Of a DNA stretch of 55,667 nucleotides, positions 1 to 8,367 are shown in pieces (positions within the stretch are counted from its first letter, which is position 1; each line of letters starts with the position of its first letter). The stretch comes from Deltaproteobacteria bacterium. GTDB taxonomy: Bacteria; Desulfobacterota_D; UBA1144; Nemesobacterales; CSP1-2. Both the position numbers and the translations under genes were made by a program. Location: positions 1 to 55,667 of the forward strand of contig JACPIY010000018.1 of NCBI GenBank assembly GCA_016187835.1, written 5' to 3'. Below the pieces are notes generated by a model. It was not told where the DNA came from. It saw nothing but the letters and a program-made list of their open reading frames with translations, and made no database searches.

Positions 1-209
1 TTTACCTTCACCGTTAATGGCTTGATATTCATCGTAGGAGGAACAGGACCAACATCCCTTTTGGGATACATCCAGTCGAGATAAAAGTCGTAGTAAGCTC
101 CTGAATCAGTCCAGAAATCGGAGCGTGGTTGTGCTGAAGCAAAGAGTGGGATTGATAGAATAAAAATTAAACTTAGCAAAAAAATGAAGAGAATCTTTTT
201 ATTTTTCAT
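1..209 (-). CDS. N-terminal part of a secreted protein of unknown function (runs off the window start)
   Basis: A minus-strand reading frame starts at ATG 209-207, about eight bases after a strong GGGAGGT ribosome site, and stays open to the window edge, giving 69 codons. The first 25 or so residues are a classical signal peptide: a lysine-rich start, then a hydrophobic run rich in Leu, Ile and Phe, then a small-residue cleavage region ending ASA. The mature part begins QPRSDFWTDSGAYYDFYLDW and is rich in Tyr, Trp and Asp. I do not recognise the family. Export to the periplasm or outer membrane is an inference from the signal peptide. The C-terminal part lies outside the window. Confidence 0.65.
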   Translation of the reverse strand, partial: MKNKKILFIFLLSLIFILSIPLFASAQPRSDFWTDSGAYYDFYLDWMYPKRDVGPVPPTMNIKPLTVKV

Positions 210-486
210 CTTCTTTTACCTCCCTAATTTTTGTTTTCTGTAAATATAGATGTATCCATTGTGATAAAAGTTCCAATAAATATTTTTGCTTTGAAAAAGT
301 AAGATAATATGAAGTCGGATATATGGCTTTTCTTGCATTATTTGACTTGAAGGGAGGTAAGTTAGAAAATCGGTGTCGAGCTTGAAGAAGAAAAACAAAG
401 TTAAAATAAGAAGGGAAATCGATGTCGTGATATACTAACATTTCTGAGTTTCTAACAAAACGTGTAAAATTGGAGTTGCTTAAACT

Positions 487-1167
487 ATGCTAAGAGCCCT
501 AATTTTTGACTTTGATGGAGTTATAGCAGACGCTGAACCTGTTCACATGCGTGCCTTTCAGGAGGTTTTAAGTGAAGAGGGGTTGAGCCTTTCGAGAGAA
601 GAGTATTATGATAGATATCTTGCTCTCGATGATAAGACTTTTTTCACAACGGTTTTTAAAGATAGAGGAAAGCGTTTTGATAAAACACTTATAAAAAGCT
701 TAATGGATCGTAAGTCCGGATGTTATGACCGGTTTATTAGAGAAAACATCGTTATTTTCCCTGGTGTACCAAATTTCGTCAAAAATGCTTCTAAGAGATA
801 CGCTCTTGCTATCGGTTCCGGTGCTCTTAGGCACGAGATAGAATTTATCTTGGAGTACGCAGGAATAAGAGAAGAATTTAAAGTAATAACAAGTGCTGAA
901 GATGTAACAAATTGTAAGCCCGATCCTGAAGTATTTATAAAAGCCCTTAAGAGAATTAATGCTTCTTTAATATCTGATGCAAAGATATATCCTCACGAGT
1001 GTCTTGTCGTTGAGGACTCCATTTATGGAATAAAGGCGGCTCATTCTGCGGGTATGAGATGCCTGGCTGTTTCAAATTCTTACCCTGTTCAGAAGCTTTC
1101 GGAAGCGGATATGGTAGTAAATGGTCTTAATGAGGTAAAAATCGAGGATTTGGAGAAATTGTTTTAA
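487..1167 (+). CDS. HAD-superfamily hydrolase, beta-phosphoglucomutase-like
   Basis: This 226-residue protein has the HAD motif I at residues 6-13 (IFDFDGVI, nucleophile Asp8 and acid Asp10), a helical cap domain after it, a motif II Ser/Gly segment (IGSGA) near residue 109, the KPDPEVF lysine motif and the motif IV acid pair in VVEDSIYGIKAA. The length and the cap position match the beta-phosphoglucomutase/phosphoglycolate phosphatase-like subgroup, which acts on small phosphorylated metabolites in the cytoplasm. The substrate cannot be read from sequence. A GGAG ribosome site lies about ten bases before the ATG. The neighbour on the other strand is convergent, so this is probably a single-gene unit. 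Confidence 0.85.
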   Translation: MLRALIFDFDGVIADAEPVHMRAFQEVLSEEGLSLSREEYYDRYLALDDKTFFTTVFKDRGKRFDKTLIKSLMDRKSGCYDRFIRENIVIFPGVPNFVKNASKRYALAIGSGALRHEIEFILEYAGIREEFKVITSAEDVTNCKPDPEVFIKALKRINASLISDAKIYPHECLVVEDSIYGIKAAHSAGMRCLAVSNSYPVQKLSEADMVVNGLNEVKIEDLEKLF

Positions 1168-1241
1168 GTAGGTGTAATTGGCTTCGCCGAAATGTTCAGT
1201 CGCTGCCCGCATTTTCTTGAATTGCCCTTACCTCATTATGT

Positions 1242-1955
1242 TTATTTCCCAATTAGTCTGCAAAACTCATTAAATACCTTTTCTGCAAGAGAGTTAAGAT
1301 TAGCAATGAATTGAGGGCCTTTTTCTTTAATTGCCTCAGGTTCAATTTTCCCTTTTAGAGACATAACCTCCTCTTTGTTTTCAGTCACGTTGAGCCATTC
1401 AGAGACCATCTCTTGTGTAACCTCTATGTGAAACTGAAGTCCGTATACATTGGTGCTATATCTAAAAGCCTGATTCAAGCAAAGAGGCGATTTAGCCAAA
1501 TGAACTGCCCCCTCTGGTATTTCAAACGTGTCGCCGTGCCACTGAAAAACAGTCTCTTCGGTTTTAAAATGCTTAAACAATTTGTCCTTACTTGCTTCTT
1601 CAGTGATGCTAAGCGGATACCACCCAATCTCCTTTTCTTTGTTTTTCATGACCCTGGCTCCAAGAGCCTTTGCAATAAGTTGCGCACCAAGACAGATTCC
1701 TAGAATTGGCATATCTTTTTCTACAGTTTCCTTGATGAGTCTATCTTCCATCTTCAAGAAGGCATATTTATCCGTTTCATAGACATTCATTGGACCACCC
1801 AGAATAATCAGTCCGGATATATCATCAAGCTGAATATTTGGATTCTCGTCTTCATACAAATTTATATATTCGTAGTTTAGGTCGTTAGCTTTAAGCGTAT
1901 GGAAGAGTGTCCCAAGGTGCTCATGTGGAACGTGTCTTAGAACCAGAACCTTCAT
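1242..1955 (-). CDS. Class I glutamine amidotransferase-like protein (GMP synthase type)
   Basis: The 237-residue protein shows the triad-type glutamine amidotransferase fold: the nucleophile elbow GICLGAQLIAKALG near residues 84-97 with the catalytic Cys, and the His-Glu pair in LQFHIEVT near residue 175. It opens with MKVLVLRHVPHEHLGTL, typical of the stand-alone GATase1 proteins annotated as GMP synthase-like or as amidotransferases hydrolysing gamma-glutamyl compounds. No synthase domain is attached, so ammonia transfer to a partner or direct hydrolysis of a glutamyl compound are both possible. An AAGGAA ribosome site precedes the ATG. It is convergent with the HAD gene upstream. Confidence 0.85.
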   Translation of the reverse strand: MKVLVLRHVPHEHLGTLFHTLKANDLNYEYINLYEDENPNIQLDDISGLIILGGPMNVYETDKYAFLKMEDRLIKETVEKDMPILGICLGAQLIAKALGARVMKNKEKEIGWYPLSITEEASKDKLFKHFKTEETVFQWHGDTFEIPEGAVHLAKSPLCLNQAFRYSTNVYGLQFHIEVTQEMVSEWLNVTENKEEVMSLKGKIEPEAIKEKGPQFIANLNSLAEKVFNEFCRLIGK

Positions 1956-2109
1956 ATTTTTTGTTTTCCTTTTAAATTTTACTAAGTGTATTTTCTGGAG
2001 ACAATGTCTCTAGTTATATAGAATTTAATATTTGCGTTTTCTTTAAACCTGTTCAATTCCGCGATCACATAATGTATAACTACAGCTTTTTTCTACCTGA
2101 CAAATTATA

Positions 2110-2700
2110 CTAAAAATCACCTTCCTTTACATAAGGATAGCTCCACAGTGCGACCTGAAGAACAACTGATTTGAACCAGGCTTGGTGCATCTTCTCTACT
2201 TCATCAGCGCTATGACCTTTCTTAGCGAGAAAAGGTTTTATCGTTGCCGTAATGGGATATATGAAAGCGACTAAATAACGGAAGCTGATATTCGGAACCG
2301 ATTGAACTTTTTCAGTTTGATTCTTTTTAGTTCGATGGTGACGTAAGCCAATTTCGAACTGGTAATTCAACCAGTCCTGATCATAGGCGCGACTACATGT
2401 GTCTAGAATCCACCGACCAAAGCGCGGACGAACTGCGGCAAGGTAATCGGAATTAGGCTGCTTATCAAGACCAGTAAAGTAGTAGACAAGGTGAGGGTGG
2501 GAGGCTACAAATCCATACCAGAGGTCCAGAATATCTTCAACTTGATCGGCTAGAATTTTTCCTGCCATACCTAAGTATTTTTCATCTTCCCCTGTGAAAA
2601 GTATGCTCTTCTTTAGTTTTTCAAGCTCATCCAGCGAGATCGGAGACTTAGGAACCGAGTTCGCTCCGTATGTATATACTGGTATTTTTTCCTTGCTCAT
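2110..2700 (-). CDS. Protoglobin-family heme protein
   Basis: The 196-residue single-domain protein matches the protoglobin family: an N-terminal extension, then a globin-like helical bundle with the Trp-Tyr rich segment LWYGFVASHPHLVYYF, and a double histidine in the helix IGLRHHRTKKN, where the family places the proximal heme ligand. Stand-alone protoglobins bind O2, CO or NO; physiological roles are mostly unproven. There is no attached signalling domain. The gene is divergent from a double HxlR regulator across a 127-base region that carries two dyads, so local control of the globin by that regulator is likely (inference). Confidence 0.85.
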   Translation of the reverse strand: MSKEKIPVYTYGANSVPKSPISLDELEKLKKSILFTGEDEKYLGMAGKILADQVEDILDLWYGFVASHPHLVYYFTGLDKQPNSDYLAAVRPRFGRWILDTCSRAYDQDWLNYQFEIGLRHHRTKKNQTEKVQSVPNISFRYLVAFIYPITATIKPFLAKKGHSADEVEKMHQAWFKSVVLQVALWSYPYVKEGDF

Positions 2701-2761
2701 TTTCTCTCCTGATTAATCTGTGTTTATGTTATATTAAAAGTTGTAGTGGTGAGCGTCAATA

Positions 2762-2801
2762 ACTTACTGATTCGTAACTAGGTTACTATTTGGTAAGTAA
2801 C
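2762..2801. promoter_or_regulatory. Paired dyads in the divergent protoglobin/HxlR promoter region (putative operator)
   Basis: Two inverted repeats lie side by side between the divergent genes. The stronger one has six-base arms GTTACT and AGTAAC at 2782-2787 and 2796-2801 with an eight-base spacer. The weaker has TTAC at 2764-2767 and GTAA at 2774-2777. Both share the same half-site core TTAC/GTAA. HxlR-type regulators usually bind dyads near their own promoters, so these are good candidate sites for the adjacent regulator. Confidence 0.5.
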
Positions 2802-2827
2802 AGTCGATTCAAAGTTATGTTCTGGAG

Positions 2828-3409
2828 ATGGAAATCGTGGAGTTAAAAGTTAAACCAAAAGAGATAAGAGAAGAATCAGTTACAGAAATTCTAAAATGTA
2901 AATGGACTATTTTAATTGTCGCAAAAGTTATTGAAGGTTTGTCTCGTCCCAGTGAAATTAAAAGAGCGATTGATGGAATAACTACAAAGATGCTGAATGA
3001 GAGGCTACGAAAACTGGAAGGAAGAGGAGTAATAAAAAGAAGATCATTTCCTGGTTACCCGCTTCATGTTGAATATATGATGGATTTAGAAGGAAAAAGG
3101 TTAAAGCCGATAATTGAAGCTTTAATGAGAATAGACATCTCACTTGAAGAAATAACCGAGGTTATAAGCTGTAAGTGGATGATCAGAATTTTGAGTGTTC
3201 TAAGACAAAATCCACTGCGCACTAATCAGATTAAAAGAAATATAGTGAGTATAAGTAATAAAATCCTTTCCGAAAGACTTCGTAAGTTAGAGCAAATGGC
3301 GTTTATTCATAGAAATATAATTGATTCAACCCCACCTGGAGTTAGTTATACTTTAACAGATCGTGGAAAGGAATTTATGAACTTTATGAAAACCAAAGTC
3401 ATACTTTAG
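2828..3409 (+). CDS. Tandem double-domain HxlR-type winged-helix regulator
   Basis: HxlR regulators are normally single winged-helix domains of about 110 residues that work as dimers. This 193-residue protein contains two copies head to tail: residues about 17-100 and 108-190. Each has the recognition-helix pattern (ITTKMLNERLRKLE and ISNKILSERLRKLE). In each copy the usual GGKW near the start is replaced by a Cys-Lys-Trp (Cys24 and Cys115). Cysteine near this point is used for redox sensing in HxlR members such as HypR and YodB, so a redox or reactive-species sensor built as a covalent pseudo-dimer is plausible. It is divergent from the protoglobin gene. Confidence 0.85.
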   Translation: MEIVELKVKPKEIREESVTEILKCKWTILIVAKVIEGLSRPSEIKRAIDGITTKMLNERLRKLEGRGVIKRRSFPGYPLHVEYMMDLEGKRLKPIIEALMRIDISLEEITEVISCKWMIRILSVLRQNPLRTNQIKRNIVSISNKILSERLRKLEQMAFIHRNIIDSTPPGVSYTLTDRGKEFMNFMKTKVIL

Positions 3410-3496
3410 GAATCTATTTAATTTCAGCCTAAATAAAATCGGAGCATTCTTAAAAAAGCATTCAAAGTTCTTTTTTAAGATTATTATTCTTCATAG

Positions 3497-3586
3497 AAGG
3501 TATTTATTATAAAGACTGCTCTTATTGCTGACGAGGATGATGAAATAAGAAACGTAGTTTGCCCTATTCTTACCGAAGGCAACTAG
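3497..3586 (+). pseudogene. Remnant of a response-regulator receiver N-terminus
   Basis: A short plus-strand frame reads KVFIIKTALIADEDDEIRNV and then seven more residues before TAG at 3584-3586. The ALIADEDDEIR core matches beta-1 and the acidic pocket of a receiver domain. No Met start exists and the domain ends before the phospho-acceptor Asp. The stop overlaps the end of the next gene on the other strand by four bases. It is best read as a decayed fragment. Confidence 0.4.
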
Positions 3587-4329
3587 AGAATGCATTTAAT
3601 TTCAGCAAAGTTAGAAACTATATAATCAGGTTCTGAATTTCCTTCTTTAATCTTTTCGCCATTTTTGTTTATCCAGATAACATCCATCCCAACGGATTGT
3701 GAACCTATTACATCGGCCTCAAAATTGTCTCCCACGAATATTGCATCATTAGATCGGATTTTTAGAAGATCATAAGCCTTGAGAAATATATCTGCTTTTG
3801 GTTTTCTCCATCCTATTTCCACCGATATGAGGATTTTCTCAAAATAGTTTTTAATCCCGAACTTCTCCAATAGTCCATATGCAGTAGGGGCATGGTCAAA
3901 ATTTGAGATTAGAGCCAATCTGTAGTTTTTGTTTCTAAGTATATTGAGAGTGCTTCTATGTTCTTCCGGGAATTCTGTTGTACTGGCAAGACCTTTCATA
4001 TGGACAGAGACCATCTCTTCTACCATTTCATTCGAGTGTGAGTTTAGCTCTATATTCATCATATAGAGCATTATTTTGAATCGTTCTCTGTTATGGAATT
4101 CCCTGTTTTCCATGCGTTTAATATCGTTAAACTCGGTGAAGCTTTCAATGAATGCTTTATAAAACTCGCCGAAATCCACATTGTTGTAGAATTTTTTGAA
4201 AACTTTATATACATCTACACTTGTTGACCTAACCCCTGTTCCATCAACATTGACAACAGTGAGATGTGAACGATTAAAATTAATAACCGTATCAAAAAGA
4301 TCGAATATTACGGCTTTATATTTTTTCAT
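3583..4329 (-). CDS. HAD-family hydrolase, HAD-IA type
   Basis: The 248-residue protein carries motif I as VIFDLFDTVINF (Asp nucleophile near residue 10, with the second acid as Asp13), motif II as LISNFDHAP near residue 142, the motif III lysine in WRKPKADIF, and motif IV as FVGDNFEADVIGSQSVGM. The DLFDT form and the long helical cap are typical of the YjjG/pyrimidine 5'-nucleotidase and haloacid-dehalogenase-like group. The exact substrate cannot be assigned. The start is ATG 4329, directly before the hydrophobic beta-strand. It appears monocistronic on the minus strand. Confidence 0.85.
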   Translation of the reverse strand: MKKYKAVIFDLFDTVINFNRSHLTVVNVDGTGVRSTSVDVYKVFKKFYNNVDFGEFYKAFIESFTEFNDIKRMENREFHNRERFKIMLYMMNIELNSHSNEMVEEMVSVHMKGLASTTEFPEEHRSTLNILRNKNYRLALISNFDHAPTAYGLLEKFGIKNYFEKILISVEIGWRKPKADIFLKAYDLLKIRSNDAIFVGDNFEADVIGSQSVGMDVIWINKNGEKIKEGNSEPDYIVSNFAEIKCIL

Positions 4330-4345
4330 CTCTCAATAATAATTA

Positions 4346-4376
4346 TTCAGCCATTAATTAACACCAATGTGAATAT
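4346..4376. repeat. Half-copy of the dispersed inverted-repeat element
   Basis: The segment TCAGCCATTAATTAACACCA matches the left end of the longer elements at 4818-4974 and 46988-47130 (TTTAGCCAC, then TTAACACCAAT). Only one end is present here, so it is either a decayed copy or a solo terminal repeat. Confidence 0.4.
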
Positions 4377-4417
4377 GAGTTTCTATTTAAATGGGTCTCG
4401 CTTATAAACTACCCGAT

Positions 4418-4804
4418 CTAGTCTCTTATATTAATATTTGCTCTTTCGAGAACCACTTCGATAATTTTACTGTGTAGCCCAAGTGGTTCGGTGACACGAT
4501 AGAAAACCCCGGGGTGTTTCTTTGCGGCCTCTTCTACCATTTTCGGAATATCCTTTGTAGAGTGCTCTCCGGGAGCAAGGAAGTAGGGATGGACTATAAT
4601 TTCGGACGCTCCTTCAAGAATGCAAGCATCAAAAGCCTGTGAAATCGTTGGTTCCGCAAGCTCCATGTGGGCGTGGTGGACAATGTCAAACGCGCATTTG
4701 TTACTTTGCCTAACCATATTGGCAATTTTTACGAGCATATCGTTTGCTTCTCCAACTACGCTTCCGTGATCTACTAATATTAAGGCTCTTTTCTTTGTCA
4801 TCAT
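4418..4804 (-). CDS. CbiX/SirB-like chelatase
   Basis: The protein is a short single-domain CbiX-type chelatase: LILVDHGSVV carries the metal-binding His at residue 13, and a second His lies in IIVHPYFLAPGEH. Enzymes of this class insert Co2+ or Fe2+ into sirohydrochlorin or related tetrapyrroles, the branch point to siroheme and cobalamin. No other cobalamin or siroheme gene is nearby, so the substrate is open. A longer frame extends to 4879, but its extra 25 codons fall in a dispersed repeat. An AAAGGTG ribosome site sits just before ATG 4804/4801, so I chose the shorter form of about 128 residues. Confidence 0.8.
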   Translation of the reverse strand: MMTKKRALILVDHGSVVGEANDMLVKIANMVRQSNKCAFDIVHHAHMELAEPTISQAFDACILEGASEIIVHPYFLAPGEHSTKDIPKMVEEAAKKHPGVFYRVTEPLGLHSKIIEVVLERANINIRD

Positions 4805-4817
4805 TTTCACCTTTAAA

Positions 4818-4974
4818 CTGTTTAGCCACGGATGAACACGGGTCTTAGTGAATAGAATGATACATGATGCATGATTCATGATGCACGATTTATTGTAAAA
4901 CTTGTATCCTGCATCGTGTATCCTGGATCGTGTTTATTTGCATTCGTGATCATTTGTGTAAATTTGTGGTTAAG
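4818..4974. repeat. Imperfect inverted-repeat element of about 157 bp
   Basis: The left end (TTTAGCCACGGATGAACACG) and the reverse complement of the right end (CTTAACCACAAATTTACACA) match over about 20 bases, so the element has terminal inverted repeats. The interior is also self-complementary, with GATGCATGATTCATGATGCA and TGCATCGTGTATCCTGGATC. A related element lies at 46988-47130. It occupies the whole gap between the chelatase start and the last codons of the peptidase gene. No coding capacity is seen, so it is MITE- or REP-like. Confidence 0.6.
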
Positions 4975-6121
4975 TTGGATTAACAGCATTCAGCTTAATT
5001 GTTTCTAAAAGGATATCGGCAGCGCGATAGAACTCCTCTAAGACAAGATATTCATTCACAGTGTGGATTTCTTTCATACCAGTACCCAAGTTCACACAAT
5101 CAATTCCCTTTTTGTTGAAATAATTTGCGTCACATCCTCCGCCGCTTGCAATGGGTTCGATGTCATACTTAAGGTTCGTTACGGCTTGATTCACGAGTTT
5201 GATTACTCTTGATTCTGAAGAAACATCCATTCTATTGTAGCTTCTCTCGATATCTTCCTCTGCTTTTGCTCTATAGGTTTTTCCGTCAAAGGTTAGCTGG
5301 TAATTGGTTACTGCATCGTTAAAGCACTTTCTCATATGTTCCACCTGAGCACGAAGTTTCTCTTCACTGTGGCTTCTCGCTTCTCCTATTATATGAACGT
5401 AGTTGGGAATTATGTTGGTAGCTAGTCCGCCCCTTATTACTCCGATATTTGCTGTTGTCTCAAAATCTATCCTCCCAAGCTTCATATTAGATATAGCTTC
5501 ACTTGCGACTTTGATGGCGTTTATTCCCTTTTCGGGACAGACTCCGGCATGTGCCTCGAGTCCGTAGATTTTAAACTCTAACCTCTCAGCCGAAGGACAT
5601 TTTACAACGAGATGAGACGGGGAACTGCTATCCAGAACAATCCCATATTTTGACCTAAAGTTTTTTATATCAATATACTTTGCTCCAAGAAGCCCAATTT
5701 CTTCACAAATGGTAAAGGCGATTTCTATGTCACCATGTGGCAAGTTTTTTTCTTTAAGCGTTCTCAACACTTCGACTATTACCGTTAGTCCGCTTTTATC
5801 GTCGCTTCCAAGAATCGTCGTGCCGTCACTTTTTATTACTCCGTCTTCGATTCGAGGTTTAATTCCCTCACCGGGACCAACCGTGTCCATGTGAGCCGAG
5901 AGGAAAAAAGGAGGTACATTTGTCTTGTTGCCTCTTGTCTTTACGATAAGATTCCCTACATTGGCGTTAACATTTTTATCTGCATCATCAAAAAAACACT
6001 CTCCGCCTATTTCTTCCATATCTTTTTTGAGCTTTAGCCCTACGTCCTTCTCCTTTCTTGATAAGCTGTCGATTCTGATTAAATCCATTATGTATTCGGT
6101 TATTCTTTCCTTTTCAATCAT
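4970..6121 (-). CDS. M20-family metallopeptidase, tripeptidase T-like
   Basis: This 383-residue protein follows the M20 two-zinc peptidase plan: metal motif SAHMDTVGPGEG near residue 75, GSDDKSGLTV near residue 110 (bridging Asp), FTICEEIGLLGAKYI near residue 137 (the catalytic/metal Glu-Glu pair), a central dimerisation domain (about 180-290), and a C-terminal zinc ligand region ending in LGTGMKEIHTVNEY. The order and spacing match PepT-like aminotripeptidases better than the acetylornithine deacetylase branch. It is expected to release N-terminal residues from short peptides in the cytoplasm. Its last codons overlap the end of a dispersed repeat. Confidence 0.85.
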   Translation of the reverse strand: MIEKERITEYIMDLIRIDSLSRKEKDVGLKLKKDMEEIGGECFFDDADKNVNANVGNLIVKTRGNKTNVPPFFLSAHMDTVGPGEGIKPRIEDGVIKSDGTTILGSDDKSGLTVIVEVLRTLKEKNLPHGDIEIAFTICEEIGLLGAKYIDIKNFRSKYGIVLDSSSPSHLVVKCPSAERLEFKIYGLEAHAGVCPEKGINAIKVASEAISNMKLGRIDFETTANIGVIRGGLATNIIPNYVHIIGEARSHSEEKLRAQVEHMRKCFNDAVTNYQLTFDGKTYRAKAEEDIERSYNRMDVSSESRVIKLVNQAVTNLKYDIEPIASGGGCDANYFNKKGIDCVNLGTGMKEIHTVNEYLVLEEFYRAADILLETIKLNAVNPT

Positions 6122-6339
6122 AGAGAATTCCTGTAAAGGTTTTAGTCTAATTATAACTAATTAGGGGTCTTATGGCTAATCATGAATGAAGGGAGGATTG
6201 GGCAAAATGCTTACCTCTGGCTTTATACGTTATGGAAAAAACTTCCTTTCAAAAATGAGAGTTAGGGCAAGCCTCGGTTGTTTATAGCAGAAGCTCAGTT
6301 AACTTAGTTAGCTATTCGGTTTATCAAAGGATGGCAAAT

Positions 6340-7230
6340 ATGAAAATCCATGTTATAGACCATAATTTTTTTGTACCGAAGGTTATAGCCTCTTACTTAA
6401 TTGAAAATGGTAGTGAACCTATCTTGATAGAGACCGGCCCGGAAACAACTTTCCCTAAACTCGAAAAATCTCTTAATGAGCTTGGCTACTCGGTTGAGGA
6501 AATAAGGAAGGTTTTTGTTACTCATATACACTTGGACCACTCCGGGGCAGCCTGGCGCTTTGCTGAAGCTGGCGCTACAATTTATGCCCACCCGTTTGGA
6601 GCCAAACATCTGGCCGATCCAACAAAGCTTATAGCATCCGCCAGAAGGATTTATAAAGAGCAAATGGAGACGCTTTGGGGTGAAGTTCAACCTATTGCAA
6701 AGGAGCGTATTTACGCTATCGAGGATGGAGAGACCATAAAAGTTGGTGGCTCTAAAATTCAAGCTGTAGAAACACTAGGGCATGCATCTCATCATCACTC
6801 TTACGTCATAGATGGTGTTGTATTCGCTGGGGATGTTGGTGGTGTATGTATAGAAAACGGTCCGGTTTTGCCGCCTACGCCTCCGCCGGATATAAACGTG
6901 GAGCTTTGGCAGGAATCTATAAGAAAGATTATGGATTTAAATCCTCAGGTCTTGTATCCCATTCATTATGGCAAGTCTAATCATGTCAAAGATCATTTGA
7001 GAGAACTGGGAAATAGACTTCTTGAATGTACTGAATGGATTGGAGAGAGATTAAAAGAAGGAAAAACGGAAGATGAAATGGTTCCTGATTTTGTAACTAT
7101 GTTTAATACAATACTGATAAAAGCTAAGGTCTACCCCCAATTGATTAAAGCTTATGAGTTAGCAGACCCTTTTTGGATGAATGTCTGGGGACTGGTAAGG
7201 TACTGGAAGAAATTTCGTTTATCTGGTTAG
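6340..7230 (+). CDS. Metallo-beta-lactamase-fold hydrolase, copy 1
   Basis: The 296-residue protein has the binuclear-metal motif HIHLDHSGAAW, then LGHASHHHS, the GDVGG aspartate loop and the C-terminal His in YPIHYGKS, giving a complete metal site. Family members include glyoxalase II-like, lactonase-like and thioesterase-like enzymes; the substrate is unknown. I chose ATG 6340 rather than the in-frame ATG at 6331 because the AAAGGA ribosome site overlaps the latter. The second copy at 9891 has the same AAAGGATnGC-to-ATG arrangement. The two copies are alike over the entire length and flank a debris zone and an acyl-CoA dehydrogenase gene. Confidence 0.85.
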   Translation: MKIHVIDHNFFVPKVIASYLIENGSEPILIETGPETTFPKLEKSLNELGYSVEEIRKVFVTHIHLDHSGAAWRFAEAGATIYAHPFGAKHLADPTKLIASARRIYKEQMETLWGEVQPIAKERIYAIEDGETIKVGGSKIQAVETLGHASHHHSYVIDGVVFAGDVGGVCIENGPVLPPTPPPDINVELWQESIRKIMDLNPQVLYPIHYGKSNHVKDHLRELGNRLLECTEWIGERLKEGKTEDEMVPDFVTMFNTILIKAKVYPQLIKAYELADPFWMNVWGLVRYWKKFRLSG

Positions 7231-7275
7231 TAAAAGAATTGTTTTGTCAGATCAGTGAAGAGTGGGAAATACTCC

Positions 7276-7893
7276 TTAGTCAGTTTGGTAACTCCACATA
7301 GGTTTTTTGATTCCAAGCTTTTTTATGCGATATCGAAGTGTACTGGGGTGAAGGCCAAGAGCAGAGGCGGCACCTCGCTTACCTTCGATCACCCACTTGG
7401 TATCTTCAAGAACACGAAGTATGTGGGAACGCTCAATATCTTCAAGCCTTTTTGAGTTAGAAGACTCTAAACCGGTATTTAGTTGCAACATATGTTCATC
7501 AATAGGTATTATTAAGTTTTGTGCAAGAACAACGGCTCGCTCAATCACATTTTGCAACTCCCGTATGTTTCCCGGCCAACTGTAGCGCATCAGACGGTCC
7601 ATTGTATCCTTATAAAGACCGTGGACCTGCTTACCCAGTTTTTTAGCAAACTTACCGAGGAAGACGTTTACCAGGAGCGGGATGTCGGATTTACGTTCTC
7701 TTAATGGCGGTATCTCCAGCGGGAAAACGTTCAGTCGGTAGAAAAGATCTGGCCGGAACAAGCTGGCTTTAACAGCTTCTGCAAGATGGTTCGTTGCAGC
7801 GATGATGCGCACGTTCACCTTTATGGGCTTGCTGCTGCCCACACGCTCAAACTCTCCTTCCTGCAGCACCCGTAAGAGTTTAATCCTGCGAGC
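7276..7893 (-). pseudogene. C-terminal fragment of a sigma-54-dependent activator
   Basis: The minus-strand frame encodes the end of the AAA+ domain and the Fis-type helix-turn-helix of an NtrC/FhlA-type activator: LLRVLQEGEFERVGSS, RIIAATN, the arginine-finger region FRPDLFYRLNVFPLEIPPLR, YSWPGNIRELQNVIERAV, and GAASALGLHPSTLRYRIKKL at the C terminus. The Walker A, Walker B, GAFTGA loop and sensory domains are missing. Homology stops abruptly near 7893; upstream of that the frame runs antisense through an unrelated fragment (7894-8157). A frame remains open to 8124, but its first 75 or so residues are not activator sequence. It cannot function as a normal activator. Confidence 0.75.
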
Positions 7894-8157
7894 ATCCGCA
7901 CAGCAAGAGGTAGTGATATTCGCGCCTGGTACATGTCGGGAACGCCGTATGACTATATGGGCGGACAGATTCCTGCTACGGAAATAATTGGTCTCATCAG
8001 CTTCACATTCAACCTGATCATTCCTCCGGCTAAGACCATATGGACTAAAACAATCACAAGGGATCCGGATAAAGATTTTGGTATGCTTCTCTACGCCACA
8101 CCGTTTAAGTACAACATGCGCCATCGCTTCCTGCTCCCACAGTACAGTCAGGGGTAA
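7894..8157 (+). pseudogene. 3' fragment of an unidentified gene joined head-on to the activator fragment
   Basis: From about 7894 the plus strand reads a protein-like C-terminus of about 85 residues. It contains SDIRAWYMSGTPYDYMGG, TFNLIIPPAKTIWTK, TRDPDKDFGMLLYATPFKY, and ends MRHRFLLPQYSQG before TAA 8155-8157. Composition looks coding, but there is no start and I do not recognise the family. It abuts the sigma-54 activator fragment in opposite orientation, so both genes lost their 5' ends at this junction. Confidence 0.4.
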
Positions 8158-8265
8158 TAGATAAAGTAATCATAATTGGAACAGGGTTGTTAAGTAAAAG
8201 ACCGTGCTCTGAGAGAAGTGAAAAGTGAATGTTATTTAATTAAAAACCCATTTGTATACCTCCTC

Positions 8266-8307
8266 TTCATATCCTGTGACTCCTTCTCGGGAGTTACAGG
8301 ATATGAA
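8266..8307. terminator. Strong hairpin with an 18-bp stem
   Basis: TTCATATCCTGTGACTCC at 8266-8283 pairs with GGAGTTACAGGATATGAA at 8290-8307 (17 of 18 positions plus one G-T pair), leaving a six-base loop. There is no T-run after it, so it may be a rho-independent-like stop of low quality, a decayed element, or an RNA stability hairpin. It sits between two gene-debris blocks. Confidence 0.45.
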
Positions 8308-8367
8308 ATATACGACGAAGGCTAATCAGAAATAAACTACAAAAATTAGAAAAGGGAGAATAAGAAC

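Noticed and set aside
199-441. An 80-codon minus-strand frame upstream of the partial secreted protein
   Set aside because: It has no ribosome site, a composition unlike the neighbours, and it overlaps the start of a better supported gene.
4805-4879. Extended N-terminus of the chelatase from ATG 4879
   Set aside because: Those codons lie in a dispersed inverted repeat, and a good ribosome site is directly before the later ATG pair.
7894-8124. Unusual N-terminal domain of the sigma-54 activator frame
   Set aside because: The residues are antisense to a better-looking coding fragment on the plus strand, and activator homology stops sharply at about 7893.
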